From Brevundimonas sp. (lineage in GTDB: Bacteria; Pseudomonadota; Alphaproteobacteria; Caulobacterales; Caulobacteraceae): a stretch of DNA of 35,268 bases. The notes below the pieces were generated by a model. The model was not told the DNA's origin, did no database searches, and saw only the letters and a list, made by a program, of their open reading frames with translations. Positions 19,454-26,441 of this stretch are shown here, one piece after another (the first letter of the stretch is position 1; each line of letters starts with the position of its first letter). The stretch spans positions 1 to 35,268 of the forward strand of contig JADCBH010000372.1 in NCBI GenBank assembly GCA_020253595.1, given 5' to 3'. The translations under genes were made by a program, and so were the position numbers.

Positions 19454-20595
19454 AGCGCGCCGTAGAGGGCCTGGATCAGCCGTTGTGCGCGCGGATCGCC
19501 GACCAGATAGGGCGATTGCCGCGTCATGGTGTAGGCGGCCGACAGCCTGCGCGCCGGATCGGCGAAGGCGCAGGACCCGCCCCAGCCGCAGTGACCCACC
19601 GCCTCTGGATTGGGCCCGAAGATGTTCAGACCGGCGTTGCGCGTAAAGCCCGCGCCCCAACTTATGACAAAGGGCAGAACCTTGTCCTGGCCCGCCACGC
19701 GCTCGCGTGTCGCCTCGGCGACCACCGTGGGCGACAACAGCCGCTGGCCGTCCAGCATTCCGTCGTTGGCGATGACGCCCAGGATGCGGGCCAGGTCCCG
19801 CGCTGTGCCGTGCAGATTGGCCGACGGGATCTCGATGGAGCGCCACTCGGCCGAGCCGCGCCCGCCCGGGGCCGAGCCCTTGTCGAGGAAGGCGGCCTTC
19901 TTGATGGCGTCCAGGGTTCCAAGGTCGGTCGCCTTGGCGGGCTTTCTGAGCGCCGCGACCCGACCGTGCTCGCTCTCCGGCAAGCCGATCCAGAGGTCGA
20001 GACCGAACGGCCGGGCGAAATCCTCGGCCAGTGCCCGGCCCATGGTCCGACCGTCGGCCAAGCGGAAGACTTCATTGGCGAGATAGCCGACGGTGATGGG
20101 GTGATAGCCCGAGCCCGTCCCGAGCGGCCACATGGGTGCCTGGGCGGCGAGCCGGTCAAGCACCGCCTGCCGGTCGAACCAGATGGCCGGATCAGCGGGC
20201 TCCGAAAAGCCGGGCAGGCCGGCCTGATGCGACAGCAGTTGGGCGACCGTGACCCGGTCCTTGCCTCGGGCCGCGAAGGCGGGCCAAAGCGCGGAGACCG
20301 CTTCTTGATAGGCCAGCTTGCCGCGCTCGACCGCTGAGGCCATCAGGATGGCCATGACAGCCTTGCCGGTCGAGAACACCGGCACCAGCGTCCGTTCGGA
20401 CATGGGCTCGGCCCCTGCGGCATCGGCCTGGCCGGCCCAGATGTCGATGACGGTCTCGCCTTCGATCACCACAGAAAAGCGTGCGCCCTGTTCGTTCAGC
20501 CCATCGGGTGCATCGACGAAGTTGGCGGCGAAGGCATCCTTCACCGCAGCAAGGTGATCGGGGCAGTGGCCGGAGATGTCAGGCTTGGTCGTCAT
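19450..20595 (-). CDS. EstB-like esterase of the class C beta-lactamase fold
   Basis: A 381-residue serine hydrolase without a signal peptide, so probably cytoplasmic. The nucleophile motif S-x-x-K is STGK (residues 75-78). The Tyr motif is near Y164 (GSGYHPITVG), and HCGWGGSCAF near residue 346 corresponds to the third motif. QLLSHQAGLPGF is typical of the family. EstB-type proteins hydrolyse short-chain esters and show little beta-lactamase activity; the substrate is unknown. It starts inside the end of the flavoprotein gene (ATGA overlap, ribosome site GGAAGG), so the two form an operon. Confidence 0.87.
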   Translation of the reverse strand: MTTKPDISGHCPDHLAAVKDAFAANFVDAPDGLNEQGARFSVVIEGETVIDIWAGQADAAGAEPMSERTLVPVFSTGKAVMAILMASAVERGKLAYQEAVSALWPAFAARGKDRVTVAQLLSHQAGLPGFSEPADPAIWFDRQAVLDRLAAQAPMWPLGTGSGYHPITVGYLANEVFRLADGRTMGRALAEDFARPFGLDLWIGLPESEHGRVAALRKPAKATDLGTLDAIKKAAFLDKGSAPGGRGSAEWRSIEIPSANLHGTARDLARILGVIANDGMLDGQRLLSPTVVAEATRERVAGQDKVLPFVISWGAGFTRNAGLNIFGPNPEAVGHCGWGGSCAFADPARRLSAAYTMTRQSPYLVGDPRAQRLIQALYGAL

Positions 20596-21821
20596 GCGCC
20601 TTCCCTAGCCGCGCTTTGCGACGCCTGCCACTCCAGCGCGGCACGGCCCGCCACAACGCCCGATGCCAGACTGGCCTGGAGCAGATAGCCGCCGGTCGGG
20701 GCCTCCCAGTCGATCATCTCGCCCGCGACGAAGACGCCCGGCCGGGCCCGCAGCATCAAGGATGGATCCAGGCTTTCGAGCCGGACACCGCCCGCCGAGG
20801 AAATGGCGCGCTCCAAGCCCTGCATTCCGGTCAGTTTCAGCCGGATCGCCTTGATCCGTTTCGCCAGCTTCTCGAGGTTCGTCGGGACTTCACCGATCTC
20901 GCGCAGCAGGGCGACGGCCACGGGGGAAAGGCCGCCGGCCTTGCGCAGGTGATTGGTCAGGCTGTCCTTGCCGCGCGGACGCGCCAGCCTCTCGGCCAGC
21001 GCGGTCTCGGTCAAATCTGGCCGGAGGTCGACAGTCAGGATGGCCGAGCCGTCGCGTGCGATGGCGTCGCGCAGCGCGGACGAGAGGGCGTAAACCGCAC
21101 CGCCTTCGATCCCGTAGCGGGTGACGACCAGCTCGCCCCGCACCTGCCGGTCGCCGAACGTCAGGAGGGCAGGTTTCAGCACGGCTCCGGCGAACCGTTC
21201 GACCAGGACGGGCGACCATGTGACGTCGAAGCCGGCGTTGGCGGGGACCAGAGGTGCGACCTCGGCACCGACCGCCTCAAGCCAGGGGGCCCACGCGCCG
21301 TCCGAACCCAGACGGGGCCAGCTGGCCCCGCCCAGCGCCAGCACAGTCGCGGAGGGTCGCTCCTGGCGTTCGCCGCCGGGTGTGTCGAACACCAGGGTAT
21401 CCGCGTCCCAGCCGGTCCAGCGCGACCGGGTCCGCACCTCGACCCCAAGATCGTCCAGCCTGGCGAGCCAGGCCCGGAGCAGAGGGGAGGCCTTCATAGC
21501 CCGGGGGAACACGCGTCCAGACGACCCGACGAAGGTCGGCTGGCCCAGGCCTTCGGCCCAGGCGATCAGATCAGCCTGCGAAAAGGCGTCGAGCCACGGG
21601 GCGAGATGACCCTGCCGATCTCCATAGCGACGCGCAAACACCTCGACCGGCTCGGAATGCGTCAGGTTCAGCCCACCCCGCCCCGCCATAAGGAACTTGC
21701 GCCCGACCGACGGCATGCGGTCGTGGACCACGACCCGCGCCCCGCCGCGTGCCAGGGTCTCGGCGGCCATCAGGCCGGCGGGGCCGGCGCCGATGACATG
21801 GACGGGATCGGAGATGCTCAT
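20592..21821 (-). CDS. TIGR03862/HI0933-type flavoprotein
   Basis: A 409-residue NAD(P)/FAD-dependent oxidoreductase-like protein. The FAD motif VHVIGAGPAGLMAAETLARGG starts at about residue 7. The diagnostic KFLMAGRGGLNLTHSEP follows (K/R-x-x-x-S/A-G-x-G-R-x-N pattern of the YhiN/HI0933 group). The C-terminus has GVFVAGEMIDWEAPTGGYLLQASLASG. No reaction has been assigned to this group with confidence. ATG 21821 is preferred over GTG 21827 because AAGGGG is spaced five bases from the ATG but touches the GTG. It is the first gene of a two-gene unit with the esterase and is divergent from the Gre gene, 64 bases apart. Confidence 0.88.
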   Translation of the reverse strand: MSISDPVHVIGAGPAGLMAAETLARGGARVVVHDRMPSVGRKFLMAGRGGLNLTHSEPVEVFARRYGDRQGHLAPWLDAFSQADLIAWAEGLGQPTFVGSSGRVFPRAMKASPLLRAWLARLDDLGVEVRTRSRWTGWDADTLVFDTPGGERQERPSATVLALGGASWPRLGSDGAWAPWLEAVGAEVAPLVPANAGFDVTWSPVLVERFAGAVLKPALLTFGDRQVRGELVVTRYGIEGGAVYALSSALRDAIARDGSAILTVDLRPDLTETALAERLARPRGKDSLTNHLRKAGGLSPVAVALLREIGEVPTNLEKLAKRIKAIRLKLTGMQGLERAISSAGGVRLESLDPSLMLRARPGVFVAGEMIDWEAPTGGYLLQASLASGVVAGRAALEWQASQSAAREGA

Positions 21822-21885
21822 GCGCACCCCTTAGACCGGCCACCCTTGCAGCGGAACGTCCCAGCGCGGCATACGCTTGGGTCCC

Positions 21886-22365
21886 ATGAGTGTCGCCTTC
21901 ACCCGCGAGGAGGATCTGGAGGCCACGGCCGCCGATCTTCCCGACCGCCCCGTCTCTCCGCACCCCAATCTTGTGACGCCCGAAGGGCTGGCCGCCATCG
22001 AAGCCGCTCTGGCCGGCGCGCGCACCGCCTATGCCGCCGCCCAGTCCAAGGGCTCGATCGAGGCGGACCGGACGGCCATGGCGCGGGCGACGCGCGATCT
22101 GCGTTACTGGTCGGCGCGTCGGGCCTCTGCCCAGCTGACGGAGATGCCGGCCGACGGGCGGGTGCGTTTCGGGGGGTCAGTGACGATCGAACGCGAGGAC
22201 GGCCGCACCCAGACCTGGCGCATCGTCGGGGAAGACGAGGCGGATCCGGCGCACGGCTCGGTCAGCCATGTGTCACCTCTGGCACGCGCCCTGATCGGCA
22301 AGCGTCAGGGGGGCGAGGCGGTGGTGGCCGGTCAGACGGTCGAGGTCATCGCCGTCGACGGCTGA
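21886..22365 (+). CDS. GreA/GreB-family transcription elongation factor
   Basis: 159 residues, the size of Gre factors. These enter the RNA polymerase secondary channel and stimulate cleavage of backtracked transcripts. An N-terminal helical part (NLVTPEGLAAIEAALAGARTAYAAA, SIEADRTAMARATRDLRYWSARR) can form the coiled-coil finger. The C-terminal FKBP-like domain runs from GRVRFGGSVTIERED to SPLARALIGKRQGGEAVV and VEVIAVDG. The first 25 residues, MSVAFTREEDLEATAADLPD, form an acidic extension; in sequence it resembles alphaproteobacterial GreB-like proteins rather than classical GreA. The finger-tip acidic pair expected in a true Gre is not obvious, so the protein could be a modulator without cleavage activity. 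It converges with the pentapeptide gene, 2 bases apart. Confidence 0.85.
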   Translation: MSVAFTREEDLEATAADLPDRPVSPHPNLVTPEGLAAIEAALAGARTAYAAAQSKGSIEADRTAMARATRDLRYWSARRASAQLTEMPADGRVRFGGSVTIEREDGRTQTWRIVGEDEADPAHGSVSHVSPLARALIGKRQGGEAVVAGQTVEVIAVDG

Positions 22366-22367
22366 TG

Positions 22368-23618
22368 TCAGGCCGCCGCGATCTCCGGCAAACCCGCTGC
22401 CCGGTCCAGCCGCGCATCGGTCAGGTCGGCCCCGGCAAGATTGGCACCGGTCAGATCGGCCCCGGACAGGTCCGCACCGATCAACACCGCAGAGGCGAAA
22501 TCGGTTCGACCCAGCTCGGCATAGCGGAGACGAGCTCCCGTCAGGTTGGTCGGAATGGATCGGCTGGGACCAAGCGGGAGGGGGCTGAGGTCCGCTGAGG
22601 TCAGGTCTGCCTTGGTCATCAAGGCCCCGCCCATGCGTGATCCACGCAAATCGGCCTTGCCGAGCCGTGCGCCCCTGAGGTCCGCGTTTTCGAAGTTGGC
22701 TCCCTGAAGGGCCAGGCCCCGCAGGTCCAGGCCAGCCAGACAGGCCCCCTTTGCGCTCATGGCCGAGAGCTTGAGGCCCTTCAGGCGGTCGCCGAGAGGG
22801 CGAAGGTCCTCTCCGTCGAAGATGGCCGCGCCACCCAGCGCGCCGCCGCTCTCCACCCAGGCATTGGCATCCAGAGCCATCTGGAGAAGCTCTTCGGCGC
22901 GGACGACGGCGGCAGGGTCGGGTTCGCGGATGCAGCCGGTGGTGTCGGTCCGGTCCAGCTTTGCGGTTTCCATGGCCACGCCGCTGAGGATGGCGCCGCA
23001 CAGCTTGGCGCCGGCCAGGTTGGCACCGGCGACGGCGGCGCCTTCCATCTGGGCTCCGGACAGGTCCGCATCCTTGAGGTTGGCCCCGGTGAGGTTTGCG
23101 CCCCGCAGTGAGCAGTCGGTGAAGTCGGCCCTGGTCGCGCTGATGCCGTCCATGCGGGATCCATCCAGCGTGGCGCCCGAGAAGCGTGCGCCGTCAGCCT
23201 GTCCGCCCCGGGTCTCGTGGCGGGCGGCAGCGAGGCCCTTGGTTTCGTGAGGCACCGCGATCACGCCCTCGCGGAAGTCTGCCTGGGTCAGGTTGGCTTC
23301 GGAAAGGTCAGCGCCCTGCAGACAGGTTCCGCGAATGTCGGCACGCACCAGCCGGGCTCGTGTCAGATCAGCTCCACGCAGGTCGCAGCCGAACAGGACG
23401 GCGCGCTCCAGACGGGCTCCCGCCATGTTGCAGTTCTGCAGAACCGAGCCGGAGAAATCGGCGTCGTCGAGGATGCGATGCGCCATGCTGACGCCCGTCA
23501 GATCGACGAACTTCAGCGACAGCTTGCGTCCGCCCGGCTTTCCCGAGACGAACCGTTCGTGGGCGGCGGCGAACAGGTCGAAATCGCCCTGGCCCAGGCG
23601 GCGGCGGTTGATCGTCAT
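22368..23618 (-). CDS. Pentapeptide-repeat protein, second of a tandem pair
   Basis: 416 residues with no signal peptide or membrane segment. A header (about 1-50: RRRLGQGDFDLF, HERFVSGKPGGRK) leads into three blocks of A(D/N)LxX pentapeptides, which fold as a right-handed quadrilateral beta-helix. Block 1 is about 50-115, block 2 about 145-220 and block 3 about 285-405. The blocks are broken by two loops. The second loop carries NAWVESGGALGGAAIFDGEDLRPLG, then LKLSAMSAKGA. The same header, loop positions and hinge motif occur in the gene just upstream, so the two are duplicates with the same architecture. Some members of the fold mimic DNA (Qnr, MfpA), but nothing here shows a target. It starts in an ATGA overlap with the upstream gene. 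Confidence 0.85.
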   Translation of the reverse strand: MTINRRRLGQGDFDLFAAAHERFVSGKPGGRKLSLKFVDLTGVSMAHRILDDADFSGSVLQNCNMAGARLERAVLFGCDLRGADLTRARLVRADIRGTCLQGADLSEANLTQADFREGVIAVPHETKGLAAARHETRGGQADGARFSGATLDGSRMDGISATRADFTDCSLRGANLTGANLKDADLSGAQMEGAAVAGANLAGAKLCGAILSGVAMETAKLDRTDTTGCIREPDPAAVVRAEELLQMALDANAWVESGGALGGAAIFDGEDLRPLGDRLKGLKLSAMSAKGACLAGLDLRGLALQGANFENADLRGARLGKADLRGSRMGGALMTKADLTSADLSPLPLGPSRSIPTNLTGARLRYAELGRTDFASAVLIGADLSGADLTGANLAGADLTDARLDRAAGLPEIAAA

Positions 23619-24886
23619 GCGGATGCCTCCTCCCGTTCAAGGCCGCGAACCCCGGTCAGGATCGCGTCGGCGAAATCGGCGTGCCGCGTCTGGACGCCAT
23701 GCAGGATCGCGCGTGTTAGGTCTGCGCGGACGAGCACCGCCCGTTTGATGTCCGCTCCGGACAGGTCGGCCCCGCGAAGGACTGCGCCTGTCAGGTCGGC
23801 GGGCAGGAGGCGTTCACGACCCAGCATGAGCGGACCCAGTTGGGCCTCGCGCAGATCCGCCCCGTTCAGCCGCGCCCCCGCCAGGCGCGCGCCCCTCAGG
23901 TCGGCCCGGCGCAGGTTGGTCGAGCGCAGATCAGCGCCCTCCAGATGGGCGCCCTGCAGCTGAACGCCCTCCATGTTCAGGCCGTAGAACACCGCCCGCT
24001 TCGCGGAGAGCGCGGTAAGGTTGAGGCCCGTGATCGAACCGAGCGCCCGGAGGTCCACATCGTCGAAGACCGACGGCTGGCCCTCGATCCCCCCGGTTTC
24101 GCACCAGACGGCGTGTTCATGCAGCATGTCTGCCGCCGGAAGCTTGGACACCGGCGCGCCCGACGAGCGACTGTCGGTCAGGGCCCCTTCAAGATTGGCC
24201 CCGTCGGTCCGCCACATGACCGCCGTCACGCCGACCAGCACGGCGTCGCGCAGGTCTGCACCGGTCAGGTCCGCGCCCGACATGTCGGCACCCGCCAGAT
24301 CCGCGCCGCGGAAGTTGGCCGATTTCAGATTGGCCCGAACGAGCTTGCAGTCCTTCATGATGGCGTCGGAGAAGTCGGCCGCCTGGGCTGAAATCCCCGA
24401 AAGACGCGACCTCTGCAGATTGGCACCGACCAAACTCGCGCCCTGGGCCTCGGTCGGGTTCCGCTCCTGGGACGCTACAATCCGGAAGCCGACCGACTTG
24501 TCGGCTGCTGCGAGCGCGCCTTCTCGCAGATCGGCTTCGAAGAGATCCGCGCCTGAAAGGTCGGCACCCTTCAGGCAGGCCCCGCGCAGATCTGCCCGAC
24601 GCAGCGAGGCGTCAACCAGAACGGCGTCCTGCATGTCGGCCCCGAAAAAGGCGGCGTTATCCAGCCGCGCGCCCGTCAGGTCCGCTCCGATCAGGCAGGC
24701 GGCCGAGAAGTCGGCGTCGGCGAGGTTGCGGCCCTTCAGGTTCAGGCCGGACAGGTCCATCCAGGCGAAGACCGCGCGCGCGCCGCCGGGCCGCGCCTGC
24801 CACAGCCGGTCGTGCCGGGCGCAGATGGCGTCGAGCTCCTGCTGGCTGATGCGGCGTCTGAGGACGCCTTCCTGGACCGCTGACAT
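23615..24886 (-). CDS. Pentapeptide-repeat protein, first of a tandem pair
   Basis: 423 residues, predicted cytosolic. The header ISQQELDAICARHDRLWQARPGGAR precedes block 1 (MDLSGLNLKGRNLADADF through LFEADLREG, about 45-125). A loop with ASQERNPTEAQ is followed by block 2 (about 145-220). A longer loop contains AVWCETGGIEGQPSVFDDVDLRALG and LNLTALSAKRA, and block 3 (about 285-410) follows. ATG 24886 is chosen for its AGGA ribosome site; ATG 24904 and GTG 24910 in frame have none. It lies 65 bases after the RibD-like gene on the same strand, with AT-richer sequence (24905-24951) in which no good promoter was recognised. Only the overall fold can be stated; function is unknown. Confidence 0.85.
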   Translation of the reverse strand: MSAVQEGVLRRRISQQELDAICARHDRLWQARPGGARAVFAWMDLSGLNLKGRNLADADFSAACLIGADLTGARLDNAAFFGADMQDAVLVDASLRRADLRGACLKGADLSGADLFEADLREGALAAADKSVGFRIVASQERNPTEAQGASLVGANLQRSRLSGISAQAADFSDAIMKDCKLVRANLKSANFRGADLAGADMSGADLTGADLRDAVLVGVTAVMWRTDGANLEGALTDSRSSGAPVSKLPAADMLHEHAVWCETGGIEGQPSVFDDVDLRALGSITGLNLTALSAKRAVFYGLNMEGVQLQGAHLEGADLRSTNLRRADLRGARLAGARLNGADLREAQLGPLMLGRERLLPADLTGAVLRGADLSGADIKRAVLVRADLTRAILHGVQTRHADFADAILTGVRGLEREEASA

Positions 24887-24951
24887 GGTCCCATCCTGGG
24901 ACATCGGCACTTAAGGAAGGTTTTCGGAAACCCTGGTTCCCAACAAATTTT

Positions 24952-25575
24952 TCAGGCTGTCAGCAGGCCCTGTTCGGCCAGCGCATCGGCCAGCTCGCCC
25001 GGTCCGGTCCAGAGACGCGTGTAGCCGGCTTCGCCGAGCCGTTTCAGCTCGGTCACCAGATCGGCGCGCGGGCTTGCGGCGAAGCGGGCGTCGAAGCCCG
25101 TGCCGTCCGCGCTGACGCGAACCATTGGGCGACCGGTCTCCAGCCGGTGGAGAAAGCCCTCCGACAGGGTCCCCGCAGCGTCCTCCATGAGGCCGGCCTC
25201 AACGACCAGTCCGGCCTGACGCAGTCGCTCCGTGCCGCGGCCCGACGCAAACGGCGAGGGATCGAGGGCGGCGACAACCACGCGAGCGATGCCTGCCTCG
25301 ACCAGGAACTGGGCGCAGGAGGCGCGGCCAGAGGACCGGGCCCCGCATGGCTCCAGAGTGACATAGGCGGTTGCGCCCCGGGCCGCGTCGCCGGCTGCGG
25401 GCACGGCCTGCTCCTCGGCATGGGGCCGGCCTCCTGGCGCTGTGGCGGCCTCGGCCACCACCTGCCCGTCTTTCACCAGGACACACCCGACCGCAGGGTT
25501 GGGCCAGGTCTCGCCCATACGCGCGAGGGCGAGCTCGATGGCGCGAGCCATGAAGCGGGCGTCGTCGTCGCTCAT
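24952..25575 (-). CDS. Shortened RibD-like deaminase with vestigial reductase part
   Basis: 207 residues against about 360 for bifunctional RibD (riboflavin pathway deaminase/reductase). The cytidine-deaminase-fold part is present: RFMARAIELALARMGETWPNPAVGCVLV, zinc ligand and acid HAE (52-54), then PC (C77) and C87. The family's SHxGKTPPC segment is replaced by ARSSGRASC, one residue longer between the two Cys ligands. CAQFLVEAGIARVVVAALDPSPFASGRG follows the RibD pattern. After RPMVRVSADGTGFDARF, which aligns with the reductase start, most of the reductase domain is missing; only an end-like TRLWTGPGELADALAEQGLL remains. It may be a neofunctionalised deaminase or a decaying paralogue. It overlaps the gpmA stop by ATGA, so it is cotranscribed with gpmA. 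Confidence 0.8.
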   Translation of the reverse strand: MSDDDARFMARAIELALARMGETWPNPAVGCVLVKDGQVVAEAATAPGGRPHAEEQAVPAAGDAARGATAYVTLEPCGARSSGRASCAQFLVEAGIARVVVAALDPSPFASGRGTERLRQAGLVVEAGLMEDAAGTLSEGFLHRLETGRPMVRVSADGTGFDARFAASPRADLVTELKRLGEAGYTRLWTGPGELADALAEQGLLTA

Positions 25576-26285
25576 GCGGCCTCAGGCAGGGGCTGGGCGC
25601 GGTCAGCGTCCAGGTAACGGGCGTCGATTGGCTTAAGGTCCGCGTCCAGATCGATCTCCAGCGGGTTGCCGGTGGGGATTTCCACGCCGACGATCTGGTC
25701 GTCCGGCACGCTGAACAGGTGCTTGACGATGGCCCGAAGCGAATTGCCATGTGCCGCGATCAGGACGTCCTCGCCGGCTGCCAGTCGCGGGGCGATGGCG
25801 TCGTTCCAGTAGGGCAGGACCCGATCCAGGGTGGTCTTCAGGCTCTCGGTCTTGGGTATGGTCTGGCCGGCGTAGCGGGGATCATCATCGAAATCCCATT
25901 CCGACCCGGCCTCCAGCGGCGGCGGCGGGATGTCGTAGCTGCGTCGCCAGACCTTGACCTGATCCTCGCCGTGCTTGCGGGCTGTCTCGGCCTTGTCGAG
26001 CCCGGTCAGGCCGCCGTAGTGGCGCTCGTTCAGTCGCCAGTCCTCGACGACGGGCACGTCCTTCAGGCCCGCGGACTGGAGCGCCAGGGCACCGGTGCGC
26101 TTTGCCCGGGTCAGGACCGAGGTGAACATTACGGCGGGATGGAAGGCCGCTTGCGCGATCAACTCTCCGGCTCGCCGGGCCTGAGCTTCGCCCTCAGCCG
26201 TCAAGTCCACATCGACCCAACCGGTGAAGCGGTTCTCCAGGTTCCATTGGCTCTGGCCGTGGCGCAGCAGGATCAGGCGAGGCAT
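25572..26285 (-). CDS. gpmA: 2,3-bisphosphoglycerate-dependent phosphoglycerate mutase
   Basis: 237 residues. It interconverts 3- and 2-phosphoglycerate in glycolysis through a phosphohistidine. The catalytic LILLRHGQSQWNLENRFTGW opens the protein. R and E of NERHYGGLTGLDKAETA follow, and the second catalytic His lies in LIAAHGNSLRAIVKHL. The DIPPPPL insert is typical of the dPGM type. ATG 26285 follows a GGAGAG ribosome site. It is the first gene of a probable unit with the RibD-like gene and perhaps the pentapeptide pair, and is divergent from the phosphomannomutase gene. Confidence 0.96.
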   Translation of the reverse strand: MPRLILLRHGQSQWNLENRFTGWVDVDLTAEGEAQARRAGELIAQAAFHPAVMFTSVLTRAKRTGALALQSAGLKDVPVVEDWRLNERHYGGLTGLDKAETARKHGEDQVKVWRRSYDIPPPPLEAGSEWDFDDDPRYAGQTIPKTESLKTTLDRVLPYWNDAIAPRLAAGEDVLIAAHGNSLRAIVKHLFSVPDDQIVGVEIPTGNPLEIDLDADLKPIDARYLDADRAQPLPEAA

Positions 26286-26313
26286 GTGCTCTCCGCAAAT
26301 CTCGGATGGGTTG

Positions 26314-26341
26314 GGGTAGGCGTGCCCCATGCGGGGGTCAA
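26314..26341 (-). promoter_or_regulatory. Candidate gpmA promoter
   Basis: On the minus strand TTGACC (complement of 26336-26341), 16 nt, then CTACCC (complement of 26314-26319). The -35 is close to the alphaproteobacterial consensus and the -10 is weak. The gpmA leader would be about 20 nt. Confidence 0.4.
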
Positions 26342-26372
26342 GCCGGGACCCTTTTGGCCGCCGCTGCCGTTG

Positions 26373-26401
26373 TTGTCGGCTCCGCCCCCCCCGTCTATAC
26401 C
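26373..26401 (+). promoter_or_regulatory. Promoter of the phosphomannomutase gene
   Basis: TTGTCGG (26373-26379), 14 nt containing a run of eight C, then TCTATACC (26394-26401). It fits TTGACGS and GCTANAWC with one mismatch in the -35 and two in the -10. The predicted leader is about 35 nt, ending in the AGAGGA ribosome site. Confidence 0.5.
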
Positions 26402-26441
26402 CCGGCCGGTCCGGCCCAGGCCCGATCCAGAGGAACGCCGC

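Noticed and set aside
20481-22598. 705-codon open frame on + opposite the flavoprotein and Gre/pentapeptide genes
   Set aside because: It is a shadow of the esterase-flavoprotein operon and crosses three real genes in two orientations.
24924-24940. Small hairpin GGTTT-TCGG-AAACC near the pentapeptide start
   Set aside because: It is only a 5-bp stem with no T-run, close to what chance gives.
24911-24951. GGAAC element upstream of the pentapeptide pair, possibly an EcfG stress promoter
   Set aside because: The required CGTT-type -10 is not found at 16-17 bases; only CTTCC is there.
25719-26441. Upstream extension of the phosphomannomutase frame
   Set aside because: It is antisense to gpmA and crosses a well-formed promoter and ribosome site in front of ATG 26442.
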